From Helicobacter canadensis MIT 98-5491 (GTDB taxonomy: Bacteria > Campylobacterota > Campylobacteria > Campylobacterales > Helicobacteraceae), in contig NZ_CM000776.2 of the NCBI RefSeq assembly GCF_000162575.1, positions 748,950 through 812,949 on the forward strand: a stretch of DNA of 64,000 nucleotides, given 5' to 3'. The notes under the pieces were generated by a model. The model saw only the letters and a program-made list of their open reading frames with translations. It did not search any database and was not told where the DNA came from. The position numbers and the translations under genes were made by a program. Numbering within the stretch: the stretch's first letter is position 1; each line of letters starts with the position of its first letter. Of this stretch, positions 36,416-45,633 are shown piece by piece.

Positions 36416-39400
36416 TTTTGGCTTGTTTTGTGAATCTGTCTAGAAATGTTTTAAAAAGGTATTTTTTCAATACCTCTTGTTTTTGGGATTGTAAAAGCGG
36501 AAGTGCAGAATCTAAAAAAGAAATTTGAGATTGGATTGTCTCAATGCTTTGTGCGATTTTGGTTTGAATCTCAAGCGGTGGAAGTGGGATTGTAAATGAT
36601 TCTAAATCTTCCGTATTGATGCTTGGATAAGATGATTTTGGCATTTTGATTTTCATTTGTTGCATTAAATCATCTGAGAACATAAAGCAATAATAAACAA
36701 ATTGTGATTTTACAAGATTTTCTTTACCTTGCAAAATGGCAAATCCTGTCGAAAATATAGAATCTTTTATCTCGTTTTTAAGATACGCAAATCCTTTTAA
36801 GTAAGGTCGGACAGTCGAGATAATCACACTATCAGCCCTAGCTATCCTTCTTGCTCTTGTTGGTAATTTTCTGCAAGAAATTTTATCATTAAAGTTGATT
36901 TTCCCTGTTCCTTTTTCAATGCTATCAATATCAATGTATAACATTTCACCTTCATCATTGCTTGGATTATAGGTTTCCTGATTAATATTGCATATTTTAC
37001 ATAGTTTTGCTTTTTCCCATCCATTGCTTGGTGGAGTTGGGAGAGTGTTTAGGGTATTTGTTAGATTCTGCAAAAATGCCTTAGAATCTTGTTTTGTCTT
37101 TCCTAAAAGCTCAAAGTCAAGTTTGGATTCCAACTCTGCTAAAGACATTAGGATAGAATCAAAATCTTTTGTAGATTCTGTAGTAATCCCACAATGCCAA
37201 AGAATTGCTTTAATGAGTTCTTGGTATGCCTTGATACTTTGCTCTATTGTGTTGCATTGTGATTCTAAGCTTTCACATTCTGCAACGATTTGTTTTTGAA
37301 TCTCAAGCGGTGGAAGCGGGATTTTTAAAGTAGCTAAATTATTTCTTGTAATTTGTGGTTGTGCCGAACCTGTAATAACGCTCTTTATGTTTGATAAAGG
37401 CAGAATATAAACTAAAAATTTTTTTGAAATTAAGTTCTTTTCTAGTGGGGTTATTATCATTGCATTGCCCGTAATCCAAGAATTTGGCTCTGTATAATTT
37501 ATCGCTCCACAAGTTGCACCTCTGCAAGTCATCGCTACTTCAGAATCTTTATGATTGTATTGATTGTAAAACCCTATAACTCCATTTGCACCATAAACCT
37601 TATAATCTCCCTTTTCTAAAATTTCTTTTGCTGTGATAGTTTTTGGTTGATACATTTTGCAAATAGATTCCAATTTCACCAATTCATATTTAGAATTTGC
37701 AAAAGGGTTGGATTGCACACTATTAGAATCGTTAGAATGCGGATTAAGACTAATCGCTTTATTAAACTCCACTTTTTCAAAATCTATCATATCAATTAGT
37801 CTTGCAGATTCTAAAAACTCATTATTCTTGTTGTTTTTTTCTTGTCTTAAGAATTGTTGCAAAAAATTTGCATCAATATCTTTAGAATCTAAATATTTTA
37901 CAAAATGGCTTAGTATCGCAAAACTAATAGAATTGACACAAAAACGATTATTAGGATTAAAGAGCGGTGTATCTATGTAGTTTATGTTGTTTTCTACTAC
38001 GCCACTTTTCATAAAATAGTGAATACCTTCTTGTCCCTTTTTGCTACTCCAGTAATAGCCTAAAAATTTCTTTTGTTTTTCATTATCTTTTGGAGCTTTT
38101 ATAATTAAGGGTTCTGAATCTAGTGCGTAGCAAAAATATAAAAATTTCTCTGCTTCTTTTTGCTTGATAAATTCTTGTAGGGTTTGGCTTGGTGTAAAGG
38201 GATATTTGTCTTTATACTTTTTGGTTTTGCTATTATATTTCTCCTTTTCTTTTTTTAGTATGTCATTGTAGGTTTGTATGTACTCTTTAAAATTATTGTG
38301 GTGTATAGAATCTATATTTTCCAATACACCAAAAAATAATTTTTCTATCATTTTATATTTATACCTCATAAAATTAGCATAAGAGTGCAAAAGCTCATCT
38401 AACTCTTCTTTATAAGGATTGTCTGTTTTATCTTCCATAATGAGTTTATAAAAATATTGTGCCCTTGTCTCTTGTGTAGTTATGTTTTTATCTCTTAGCT
38501 TTTTTATAGCAAAAAGGATTATAGGCTGTGTGCCGGTTTTAAAGAATGTTTGATTACCAAACTCACAAATGGCAATAATATAAAAGTCTCTTAATAAAAT
38601 CTCTCTTGTTTGTATGGTTATCGTATCGTTATTTGAAAAGATAGAACTAGGAAGCACAAGAGATAAAAGTCCGTAAGACTCTAGGACTTGTGAGGCTTTC
38701 TCTATAAAAAAGCATTCTATTTTGTCAGTATCAAGGCTTATATTTTTATTAAAAAGTGTGTAGGATTCTTTTTCTGTCTTATTTAATGTTCGCAAAAATC
38801 CATCTACTGAGTAGGGCGGATTTGAAATAATGGTGTTTATGGAATCATTTTCTATTATTCCATGTTTTAATGCATCATCGTATTTTATATCCATTGTCTT
38901 GCCATACATAAAAGACGCTATTGCGGATATTTTTGCTAGGCGTTGGTCTTTATCAATTCCTTTGTATTGCACTTCATAAGTATTGTTTATTTTAGAATAT
39001 TCGCTTAGAAAATGTCCTGCTCCACAAGCAAAATCTAGCACTCTAGAATCTTTCAATACGGGTAGGGAATAAATGATGAAATTCACCAAAGGCACAGGGG
39101 TAAAATACTGCCCTTCATGCTGTGGCATATCATGAATGTAAGATTCAAAAAAATCGCCTAAGAATTGGGAATTATCCTCGCTAAACTTAATATCCTCTAG
39201 CATTAGCACAACTTGTAAGAGAATATTGAAATTTTTATTAAAAAGTTCTTTGTTATGCACTTCTAAAAAATTAAAATCACCATTTTGAAAATATTTTAAA
39301 TCATTAAAAATATTTTCTATATTGTTTCGACTTGGAGTGTCTTTGTATCGATTGCTAAAAGCATTATCTATATCGTTTTTTGAATAATATATAATATTTA

Positions 39401-40376
39401 TGTTTAGATATTTTTGCATTCCTTTTTGATAGAGGTATTGCAATCTATCTACTAGGGAAAAGGCATCATCAGCACTAAAGCCACCCCAACTAAACCTCAA
39501 ATCTTCCTTATGTTCAGCTTCATCTGTAATTTTGCATAGTAATAAATTCATAATTTTATTTAGTGCAACGCCTCTATCGCCAACTCCTGAATAGCGTAAA
39601 ATCGTAGCCCATTGATGTTTTTTTCTTTGCATTGAAGAATAGTCTAAGGATTTTAAAGATTCAAAAGTTGGCTTTAATTGTGTGATTTTATAGGCTTGTA
39701 TTTTATTTTCAAAGATTCCATTTGTTGCATAATCGCTCGAATATGTTTCTTTCCATACTTTAAAAAGTTCTTCATTGTTATGTGCATCTTTATAACCAAT
39801 TGCCTTTTGCTCATAGTTGCTTTGTTGGTTTAGTGTTGCTTCATTATCGATCACACTAATAATATAATTTTCATAAGTAAGCAAACTTTGATTAAAGTCG
39901 CTTGTGTAGAGACATAGATATTTCACACCTCTTTCTTGTTGAAAATAGGAGAAAAGTTGTCCGCCATTTTCTAGCATTTTTGCCCATTCTTTGGCAAACT
40001 CGCTATTTTTAGAATCTGTGGTTTTGCACTCGATGAGTAAATAAGGATTGTCTTGACGATCTCGCACCAAAATATCTGCTTTGCCACCTTTTGCATCACG
40101 CCCTAGATTCCACTTTGGCTCTAGTTCTAAGTGTTTTGGCTTATAACCCTTTTGTAAGAGCCTATGCACACATTCAAAAACGACGAAATTTTCTGGGTGA
40201 GAAAAGTTTGAAGTGGTTTCGTCGTGGATTGTGATTTGCTCTGGGTAGATGATTTTTTGGTTGGCACAATCCACTTCTAGGCTAATAGAATCTCTTAGAA
40301 TCTTTTTATACTTTTTACCTTCTTTTGTAAATCCTAGAGAATCTAAAAGTAATTCTATATTTTGTTTTGTAATCAT
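36408..40376 (-). CDS. Single-chain restriction-modification enzyme (type IIB/IIG-like: nuclease, adenine methylase, two specificity domains)
   Basis: 1322 residues. N-terminal HsdR_N-like nuclease with a PD-(D/E)xK core: D101 in G-G-K-A-D-I-L-V and E116-C-K118. Then an N6-adenine methylase of the type I HsdM kind: F-A-C-G-A-G-H-F near residue 449 (AdoMet loop) and S-N-P-P-Y-S near residue 519 (catalytic NPPY). The C-terminus has two HsdS-like target recognition domains (about 900-1050 and 1115-1322), each ending I-P-L-P-P-L-E-I-Q plus a helical spacer. This R-M-S fusion resembles AloI/CjeI-type enzymes, which recognise split sequences and cut on both sides. The frame is intact. No separate methylase or specificity gene is nearby. 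Confidence 0.88.
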   Translation of the reverse strand: MITKQNIELLLDSLGFTKEGKKYKKILRDSISLEVDCANQKIIYPEQITIHDETTSNFSHPENFVVFECVHRLLQKGYKPKHLELEPKWNLGRDAKGGKADILVRDRQDNPYLLIECKTTDSKNSEFAKEWAKMLENGGQLFSYFQQERGVKYLCLYTSDFNQSLLTYENYIISVIDNEATLNQQSNYEQKAIGYKDAHNNEELFKVWKETYSSDYATNGIFENKIQAYKITQLKPTFESLKSLDYSSMQRKKHQWATILRYSGVGDRGVALNKIMNLLLCKITDEAEHKEDLRFSWGGFSADDAFSLVDRLQYLYQKGMQKYLNINIIYYSKNDIDNAFSNRYKDTPSRNNIENIFNDLKYFQNGDFNFLEVHNKELFNKNFNILLQVVLMLEDIKFSEDNSQFLGDFFESYIHDMPQHEGQYFTPVPLVNFIIYSLPVLKDSRVLDFACGAGHFLSEYSKINNTYEVQYKGIDKDQRLAKISAIASFMYGKTMDIKYDDALKHGIIENDSINTIISNPPYSVDGFLRTLNKTEKESYTLFNKNISLDTDKIECFFIEKASQVLESYGLLSLVLPSSIFSNNDTITIQTREILLRDFYIIAICEFGNQTFFKTGTQPIILFAIKKLRDKNITTQETRAQYFYKLIMEDKTDNPYKEELDELLHSYANFMRYKYKMIEKLFFGVLENIDSIHHNNFKEYIQTYNDILKKEKEKYNSKTKKYKDKYPFTPSQTLQEFIKQKEAEKFLYFCYALDSEPLIIKAPKDNEKQKKFLGYYWSSKKGQEGIHYFMKSGVVENNINYIDTPLFNPNNRFCVNSISFAILSHFVKYLDSKDIDANFLQQFLRQEKNNKNNEFLESARLIDMIDFEKVEFNKAISLNPHSNDSNSVQSNPFANSKYELVKLESICKMYQPKTITAKEILEKGDYKVYGANGVIGFYNQYNHKDSEVAMTCRGATCGAINYTEPNSWITGNAMIITPLEKNLISKKFLVYILPLSNIKSVITGSAQPQITRNNLATLKIPLPPLEIQKQIVAECESLESQCNTIEQSIKAYQELIKAILWHCGITTESTKDFDSILMSLAELESKLDFELLGKTKQDSKAFLQNLTNTLNTLPTPPSNGWEKAKLCKICNINQETYNPSNDEGEMLYIDIDSIEKGTGKINFNDKISCRKLPTRARRIARADSVIISTVRPYLKGFAYLKNEIKDSIFSTGFAILQGKENLVKSQFVYYCFMFSDDLMQQMKIKMPKSSYPSINTEDLESFTIPLPPLEIQTKIAQSIETIQSQISFLDSALPLLQSQKQEVLKKYLFKTFLDRFTKQAKKF
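36564..36590 (-). repeat. Internal direct repeat copy A in the restriction-modification gene
   Basis: 27 bases encoding P-L-P-P-L-E-I-Q after the second recognition domain. It differs from copy B at 37296-37322 by one base. Confidence 0.8.
37296..37322 (-). repeat. Internal direct repeat copy B in the restriction-modification gene
   Basis: Same 27-base element after the first recognition domain, 732 bases from copy A, which is an exact multiple of three (244 codons). Recombination between the copies would delete or swap one recognition domain in frame. Confidence 0.8.
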
Positions 40377-40415
40377 TTTAGCACCTTATAGATTATTTGT
40401 ATTTTATTTTTTATT

Positions 40416-40664
40416 TTAAAGCACAAATTTAATGCGAGAATCTTTTTGCAAATCTGCAAAGATTTTATCTCTTTCTTCTTTGGTTTCTACATCGATTTCT
40501 AAATTAATACTATGGTATTTTCCACCGCTACTTTCTTTGCCTAGCGTGTGAATGAATTCTTTTTCGATGATTTCAAAAGCGGCTTCTATGAGTTCGTTTT
40601 TGCTATTGCCGATGATTCGGTAATGCCAAGAGCAAGGGTATTGAATTTCGTTTTTATTTTCCAT
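40416..40664 (-). CDS. DUF493 family protein (YbeD-like)
   Basis: An 82-residue small protein of the DUF493/YbeD family: Y-P-C-S-W-H-Y-R-I-I-G, then F-I-H-T-L-G-K-E-S-S-G-G-K-Y-H-S-I-N-L-E-I-D-V, an ACT-like fold. I start it at the ATG at 40664, with AGGA 7 bases upstream; the open frame reaches 40706 but that would extend the protein into the YbgC gene. Its function is unknown (YbeD is linked to lipoate metabolism only by gene context). It follows ybgC as in H. pylori. Confidence 0.85.
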   Translation of the reverse strand: MENKNEIQYPCSWHYRIIGNSKNELIEAAFEIIEKEFIHTLGKESSGGKYHSINLEIDVETKEERDKIFADLQKDSRIKFVL

Positions 40665-40672
40665 AAAATTTC

Positions 40673-41086
40673 CTAGTGTGAGATTTGAAAGATTTCTTTT
40701 GCCCATTGTGGAATCTTGGTGATTCTTTGGGTGGTGGATTCAAGACAAACAAGCGTGATAATGGCAGTAAAAATAGGCTTAGAATCTGATTTCTCAAGGC
40801 TATTTTTTTGCAAAGAATCTCTTAAGATAGTTTGTTTTAGAGTAATAGAGACGTTTTTTTGCTCTAGAATCTCGGTGTGAATGGTTAGCAAATCTCCAAG
40901 TTTAGCTGGAGAGAGAAAGTCTAAAGTCATATTTTTTACTACAAAACCAATATTATTTTGTTGGGGCAAAATGCCTTGAGAAAAAAACCATTCACTCCTT
41001 GCTCTCTCGCAATACTTAAGATAATTTGAGTGATAGACGATTCCGCCGCAATCTGTGTCTTCATAGTAGATTCTTGTTTGATACAT
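40673..41086 (-). CDS. ybgC: Acyl-CoA thioesterase, YbgC/4HBT family
   Basis: A 137-residue hot-dog-fold thioesterase with the YbgC opening Y-E-D-T-D-C-G-G-I-V-Y-H-S-N-Y-L-K-Y-C-E-R-A-R, which holds the catalytic aspartate (D12 region). H. pylori YbgC hydrolyses acyl-CoA. It probably forms an operon with the DUF493 gene, 9 bases away. The start ATG has AGGAAG upstream. Confidence 0.92.
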   Translation of the reverse strand: MYQTRIYYEDTDCGGIVYHSNYLKYCERARSEWFFSQGILPQQNNIGFVVKNMTLDFLSPAKLGDLLTIHTEILEQKNVSITLKQTILRDSLQKNSLEKSDSKPIFTAIITLVCLESTTQRITKIPQWAKEIFQISH

Positions 41087-41222
41087 TTGGCTTCCTTCTA
41101 TTTTGTAAAGGGTATTTTATCTTTTTGGTAGTTTAAAAGCAAATTACAAAGTTTGAGAATTGTAAAGTTTAAAAATTGAAAGCTTGAGAATAGATTTAAA
41201 AATCTGGGATTTAAAATAAAGA

Positions 41223-41307
41223 TGGTGCGGAAAAGAGGACTTGAACCTCCATGCCTTGCGGCGCCAGATCCTAAGTCTGGTGCGTCTGCCAGTTTCGCCA
41301 TTTCCGC
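41223..41307 (-). tRNA. tRNA-Leu (UAG anticodon)
   Basis: An 85-base tRNA including encoded CCA. Acceptor GCGGAAA pairs with TTTCCGC; the anticodon arm is CCAGA-CTTAGGA-TCTGG, so the anticodon is TAG (plus-strand 41271-41273). It has a long variable arm, CGCCGCAAGGCAT, as expected for leucine tRNAs, and the T arm GAGGTTCAAGTCCTC. Confidence 0.95.
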
Positions 41308-41365
41308 AGGATAAAGACTGAAATTCTATCTAAAATAACTTAATTTAAAATGAAAAGCCAAAAAA

Positions 41366-42424
41366 TTATTGAAATTTTTTGAGTGCTTTATAATTTAGAG
41401 TGCTTTTTGGGAATTGCATAGAAATACAATGGAGGCTTCCGTGTTGGCGGATTAAAACAGAGCAATCAATGGGGATAATTTTATGCTTTGGGAGAGCTTT
41501 TTGGAGAATCTCGATTGCCTTTTTGTCGTTTTTATCGCGATAAATTGGCAACAAAACAGCACCATTTAAAAATAAGAAATTAGCATAGGTTGCTGGTAGT
41601 CGCTCATTATGAAAATACTTAGCCTCACAAAAGGGTAAAGCGACAAGTTTAAAGGGCTTTTGATCAAGATTTTTTAATTTTTTTAGTTCTTTTTCCATTT
41701 TGGCTAAGGCTTGGTAATGTTCATCGTTTTTATCTTCGCATTTGAGATAAGCAATGGTGTTTTTATCGATGAATCTAGCTAAAGTATCGATATGGCTATC
41801 GGTGTCATCTCCTGCTAAATAGCCGTAGTTAAGCCATAGAATCTTTTTAGCTCCAAAATCTTTTTTGAGGATTTTTTCAATCTTGTTTTGGGAATAGGCT
41901 GGATTGCGATTTGATTCTAAGAGGCATTGAGTGTTTGTAAGTATGATTCCCTCGCCATTTGATTCGATGCTTCCGCCCTCTAAAATGATTTTTTTGGTTT
42001 TAATTTGTTTAAAAATTCCTAATTTGTAGAGTTTTTGGGTTACATTATTGTCGTAATTGGCTGCAAATTTTAATCCCCAACCATTAAACCCATAATCTAG
42101 CACAAGATTTTGCCCTTGATAGTTAATAGTGATTCCCCCAAAATCTCTTGCCCAAGTATCATTAGTTGGTATTTCTATGAGATAGAGATTTTTTAAATAT
42201 TTGGGATTCCATTGAGAATTTTTGGCGTAACTTTTGATAATTTGTTTTACTTCTTCTTTGTTTTGACATAAAATAAGACAGGATTGGAGTTGAATAATTT
42301 CATAAATGATTTGACAATAAACTTCTCTAACTTCGGCTAAATATTCTCTCCAATCAGAATCTTGATGAGGAAAAGCTAGGAGAATACCATCTTGTTTAGC
42401 CCATTCGGCATAAAATTTTTTCAT
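41366..42424 (-). CDS. Agmatine deiminase / peptidyl-arginine deiminase family protein
   Basis: A 352-residue guanidino-group-modifying enzyme. Family motifs in order: N-D-T-W-A-R-D-F-G-G near residue 87, L-E-G-G-S-I-E-S-N-G-E-G near residue 147, G-D-D-T-D-S-H-I-D-T-L-A-R-F near residue 203 (catalytic acid and His), and the nucleophilic cysteine in G-S-L-H-C-I-S-M-Q near residue 337. It hydrolyses agmatine to N-carbamoylputrescine and ammonia in polyamine synthesis. No partner amidohydrolase (aguB) lies next to it. H. pylori has a homologue. Single gene with AACAATG start. Confidence 0.87.
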   Translation of the reverse strand: MKKFYAEWAKQDGILLAFPHQDSDWREYLAEVREVYCQIIYEIIQLQSCLILCQNKEEVKQIIKSYAKNSQWNPKYLKNLYLIEIPTNDTWARDFGGITINYQGQNLVLDYGFNGWGLKFAANYDNNVTQKLYKLGIFKQIKTKKIILEGGSIESNGEGIILTNTQCLLESNRNPAYSQNKIEKILKKDFGAKKILWLNYGYLAGDDTDSHIDTLARFIDKNTIAYLKCEDKNDEHYQALAKMEKELKKLKNLDQKPFKLVALPFCEAKYFHNERLPATYANFLFLNGAVLLPIYRDKNDKKAIEILQKALPKHKIIPIDCSVLIRQHGSLHCISMQFPKSTLNYKALKKFQ

Positions 42425-42491
42425 TGTTGTTGCTCTTTTTTAAAAAAATGTCGATATTATTATATACAAATTTTTGGTCAAGGAGGACAAT

Positions 42492-43109
42492 ATGCCAATA
42501 CAATCTCTTAAAAGTGGTGTTGATTATACGCAAGAATTGCAATCTGCAATGAGTTCTAGTCCGCTATCAAAGGAGACTTCTAGTGTAGAGGAGAGACAAA
42601 AAAAGATTCAAGAAGCCGCTTCAAAGGTTGATGCAAAATCGGTGATGACAGGCTATATTGTGCAATTTCAAATGGAAATAAGCATTGAAGCTAAAAATAA
42701 TTTTGGTGCACAAGGAGTTGCTGGATTTATGGGGACAAGTGCTTCTGAAGATCCTGCTAAACTTAATAGCATTTTAAGTGGATTAGATTTAGAAAAGATT
42801 GGTTATGATGGCAAAGCATTGCAAGATTTAACTACACAGGAAGCGAAAGATTTAATTAGCGAAGAAGGGTTTTTTGGGGTTAGTCAAACTTCAGATAGAA
42901 TTGCAGATTTTGTTTTAGCGGGTGCAGGTGATGATGTAGAAAAGCTTCAAGCAGGGAGAGAGGGAATCATACGCGGTTATGAACAAGCAGAAAAAACTTG
43001 GGGCGGAGAATTGCCAGATATTAGCAAAGAAACCTTGCAAAAAGCTTTAGAAAAAATTGATAAGAAGCTTTCAGAACTTGGCGTAAATGTCTTGGAGCAG
43101 GAAGTGTAG
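42492..43109 (+). CDS. Uncharacterised conserved protein (annotated elsewhere as hydrogenase-4 component G)
   Basis: 205 residues, soluble and mostly helical, with a disordered, Ser-rich first 40 residues (M-P-I-Q-S-L-K-S-G-V-D-Y-T-Q-E). No membrane segment, metal motif or known catalytic pattern. Similar Campylobacterota proteins carry the name hydrogenase-4 component G, which the sequence does not justify. I moved the start to 42492 because a strong AGGAGG (42481-42486) lies 5 bases upstream. It precedes tsaD. The function is unknown; the N-terminal style recalls flagellum-associated Helicobacter proteins, a weak impression. Confidence 0.7.
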   Translation: MPIQSLKSGVDYTQELQSAMSSSPLSKETSSVEERQKKIQEAASKVDAKSVMTGYIVQFQMEISIEAKNNFGAQGVAGFMGTSASEDPAKLNSILSGLDLEKIGYDGKALQDLTTQEAKDLISEEGFFGVSQTSDRIADFVLAGAGDDVEKLQAGREGIIRGYEQAEKTWGGELPDISKETLQKALEKIDKKLSELGVNVLEQEV

Positions 43110-43140
43110 AGTTGATTTAGCAAAGACAAGGGATAATTAT

Positions 43141-44142
43141 TTGATTTTAAGTATTGAAAGCAGTTGTGATGATAGCTCTATAGCTATCACGCAAATCAAG
43201 GATAAAAAGATTGTTTTTCATCAAAAAATCTCACAAGAAAGGGAGCATTCTAGTTATGGGGGAGTGGTTCCTGAAATTGCAAGTCGTTTGCACGCAGAGA
43301 TTCTTCCACAAATCTTAGAGCACACTAAACCTTATTTTAAAGACTTAAAAGCTATTGCAGTTACGACAGAACCGGGATTAAATATTACTTTAATGGAAGG
43401 TTTAATGATGGCAAAAACCCTAAGTTTTGCACTTGAAATTCCTCTTATTAGCGTGAATCATCTTAAAGGGCATTTGTATTCGCTTTTTTTGGAGCAAGAA
43501 GCAATTTTTCCTTTGGGTGCTTTGCTAGTCTCTGGTGGTCATACAATGTTGCTTGAAGCAAGAAGTTTTAATGAAATTAATATTATCGCACAAACTATTG
43601 ATGATAGTTTTGGAGAGAGCTTTGATAAGGTTTCAAAAATGCTTGGGCTTGGTTATCCTGGGGGTCCTATTGTAGAATTTCAAGCACAAAAAGGCAATGA
43701 TAGGGCTTTTGAATTGCCCTTGCCCCTAAAAAGCAGAAAGGATTTTGCTTTTAGTTTTTCTGGGTTAAAAAATGCTGTGCGACTAGTCATTCAAAAACAA
43801 GAAATACAAAGTAAGGCTTTTGTGGAGGATATTTGTGCGAGTTTTCAGAGGGTAGCGATTGAACATTTGAGCAAAAAAACCCAAATATTTTTTGAGAAAA
43901 ATTCTAAGAGTATGGATTCTTGGAAGTATTTTGGAGTGATTGGTGGGGCTAGTGCCAATCTTGTATTGCGCAATGAGATTCAAAGAATATGTGATTATTA
44001 TGGAGTTACATTGCTTTTGGCGCCTTTGGAGTATTGTTCGGATAATGCAGCAATGATAGGCAGGGTTGCTTTAGAATCATACCTTAGAGGCGAGTTTGGT
44101 GATTTTAATTTGCAAGTGAAACCTAGAGTGTCAAGCCTCTAA
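43141..44142 (+). CDS. tsaD: tRNA N6-threonylcarbamoyladenosine synthase TsaD
   Basis: About 333 residues. The start I-L-S-I-E-S-S-C-D-D-S-S, the H-S-S-Y-G-G-V-V-P-E-I-A-S-R-L-H segment with metal-binding histidine, S-G-G-H-T-M near residue 136, G-Y-P-G-G-P-I-V and C-S-D-N-A-A-M-I-G near the C-terminus are all TsaD signatures. It transfers threonylcarbamoyl to A37 of ANN-decoding tRNAs. I chose TTG at 43141, preceded by AAGGG, because H. pylori TsaD begins M-I-L-S-I-E-S-S; the open frame reaches an ATG at 43087 inside the previous gene, which would add 18 unconserved residues. Confidence 0.95.
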   Translation: MILSIESSCDDSSIAITQIKDKKIVFHQKISQEREHSSYGGVVPEIASRLHAEILPQILEHTKPYFKDLKAIAVTTEPGLNITLMEGLMMAKTLSFALEIPLISVNHLKGHLYSLFLEQEAIFPLGALLVSGGHTMLLEARSFNEINIIAQTIDDSFGESFDKVSKMLGLGYPGGPIVEFQAQKGNDRAFELPLPLKSRKDFAFSFSGLKNAVRLVIQKQEIQSKAFVEDICASFQRVAIEHLSKKTQIFFEKNSKSMDSWKYFGVIGGASANLVLRNEIQRICDYYGVTLLLAPLEYCSDNAAMIGRVALESYLRGEFGDFNLQVKPRVSSL

Positions 44143-44172
44143 GTTTGCGAGTTTAAATAAAAAACATTGGAA

Positions 44173-45474
44173 TTATTTAAGAATATCAGCAATCTTTTCT
44201 AATGAAAGTTGATTTTGTTGTTCCCCATTTTGCATATTTTTTAGTGAAGCACTATGGGTGGCTTGTTCGCTTTCTCCAGTTATGATTACCCATTCATAGC
44301 CTTTATTGTTGGCGTATTTAAAAGCCTTTTGTGGTTTGATGACTTCTGGATAAACTTCAATTTTTATTCCAAGTTCTCTTAAGCTTTTTGCGGTGGTGTA
44401 GGCGTATTGGAGATTGTTAAGTGGGATTAAAATAGCTTTGGCAGGTGTGCTAGAAGTAATCAGTCCTAATTCTTCTAATCCTGCTAAAAGTCTATCAAGT
44501 CCAATACTTGCACCCACTCCACTCATTTTTTCATTGGAAAAATTTTGTGTGAGATTATCATATCTACCTCCAGAACAAACTGAACCCAAAGTAGGTAAAT
44601 CTCCCAATGTGGTTTCATAAATAATTCCTGTGTAATAGCCTAAGCCCCTTGCAATAGAAAGATTAATTTGATAAAAGCTTTGGGGGATTAGGGGAGCTAG
44701 AATCTCACAAAGTGATTCTAATTCTTCTAAACCTTCTTTAAGCGTTTGATTATAAGCTTTATAAGGAGAAAGTAAAGAGAGAAATTTAAGAGAATCACCC
44801 TCTTGTTTAAGTGCGATAAAATCAAGCAAAGTTTGGATTTGAGTGAGTGTAAGTGAGGTTTTTTCTTGGAGTTCTTTGCTTACAGAATCTTGTCCGATTT
44901 TATCAATTTTGTCAATGATTCTTAGGATTTCAGTAGTGTCTTCTTTGGCATTAAGCGATTCACACAAGCCATTAAAAATTTTGCGATTGTTAATGTGGAT
45001 TGTGAAGTTTTTTAAGCCTAAATCGCTTAAGCTTTGGAAAATTACTTGTATAATCTCTGCATCACTCCCAATGCTTTGTGTTCCAATGAAATCAAAGTCA
45101 CATTGTGTAAATTCTCTATAGCGTCCTTTTTGAGCCCTTTCACCACGAAAAACATTTCCTATACAATAGCGTTTAAAAGGCAATCCAAGTTCATTTTTGT
45201 ATTGAGAAATAAATCGAGCAAGAGGCAAAGTCAAGTCAAATCGTAATGCCACTTCACGACCGCCATGATCAATGAAGTGATACATTTCTTTTTGGATTTC
45301 ATCACTTCCTTGTTTTTTTAGAATCTCAGCATATTCTAAATGTGGGGTTTCAATGGGGGAGAATCCAAACTTTTCAAAGGAAGTTACAATGCTCTTTAGC
45401 ATTTGTGATTTAGCATAAGCTTCTTTGGGGAGTCTGTCTTTAAAACCGCTAAGTGTGCGAGGTGTGATAGGCAT
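44173..45474 (-). CDS. hisS: Histidyl-tRNA synthetase
   Basis: A 433-residue class II synthetase. Motif 1 P-I-E-T-P-H-L-E-Y near residue 40, motif 2 F-R-G-E-R-A-Q-K-G-R-Y-R-E-F-T-Q near residue 110, the histidine-specific blocks G-L-G-Y-Y-T-G-I-I-Y-E and C-S-G-G-R-Y-D-N-L near residue 300, and motif 3 G-V-G-A-S-I-G-L-D-R-L-L. The C-terminal domain binds the anticodon. The start ATG at 45474 follows GGAG at 6-base spacing; the open frame begins 4 codons earlier. Convergent with tsaD. Confidence 0.97.
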   Translation of the reverse strand: MPITPRTLSGFKDRLPKEAYAKSQMLKSIVTSFEKFGFSPIETPHLEYAEILKKQGSDEIQKEMYHFIDHGGREVALRFDLTLPLARFISQYKNELGLPFKRYCIGNVFRGERAQKGRYREFTQCDFDFIGTQSIGSDAEIIQVIFQSLSDLGLKNFTIHINNRKIFNGLCESLNAKEDTTEILRIIDKIDKIGQDSVSKELQEKTSLTLTQIQTLLDFIALKQEGDSLKFLSLLSPYKAYNQTLKEGLEELESLCEILAPLIPQSFYQINLSIARGLGYYTGIIYETTLGDLPTLGSVCSGGRYDNLTQNFSNEKMSGVGASIGLDRLLAGLEELGLITSSTPAKAILIPLNNLQYAYTTAKSLRELGIKIEVYPEVIKPQKAFKYANNKGYEWVIITGESEQATHSASLKNMQNGEQQNQLSLEKIADILK

Positions 45475-45577
45475 TTTACACTCCAAATTTAATAATTTAA
45501 AATAGAAATTTTAGCAAGAAAAAAAAGAATAAAAAATAAAAAGGGTTAGATTTACATAAAATTTTATAAAAATATGC

Positions 45578-45583
45578 TATGAT
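45578..45583 (+). promoter_or_regulatory. -10 element of the rpmE promoter
   Basis: TATGAT in the divergent hisS-rpmE spacer, about 50 bases before the L31 ATG, with an AAAGG ribosome site downstream. Confidence 0.45.
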
Positions 45584-45633
45584 TATAGCTTTAATTTTTA
45601 TTTGAAAACATACTTGAAGAAAGGTTAATTGTA

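Noticed and set aside
32731-40376. Mobile element or genomic island with integrase
   Set aside because: No transposase, integrase or tRNA-adjacent att site is visible; the pnp repeat suggests homologous recombination instead.
41098-41301. Minus-strand open frame overlapping the tRNA-Leu gene
   Set aside because: Its first part translates the tRNA itself (read as M-A-K-L-A-D-A-P-D-L-G-S-G), a common artefact of tRNA genes.
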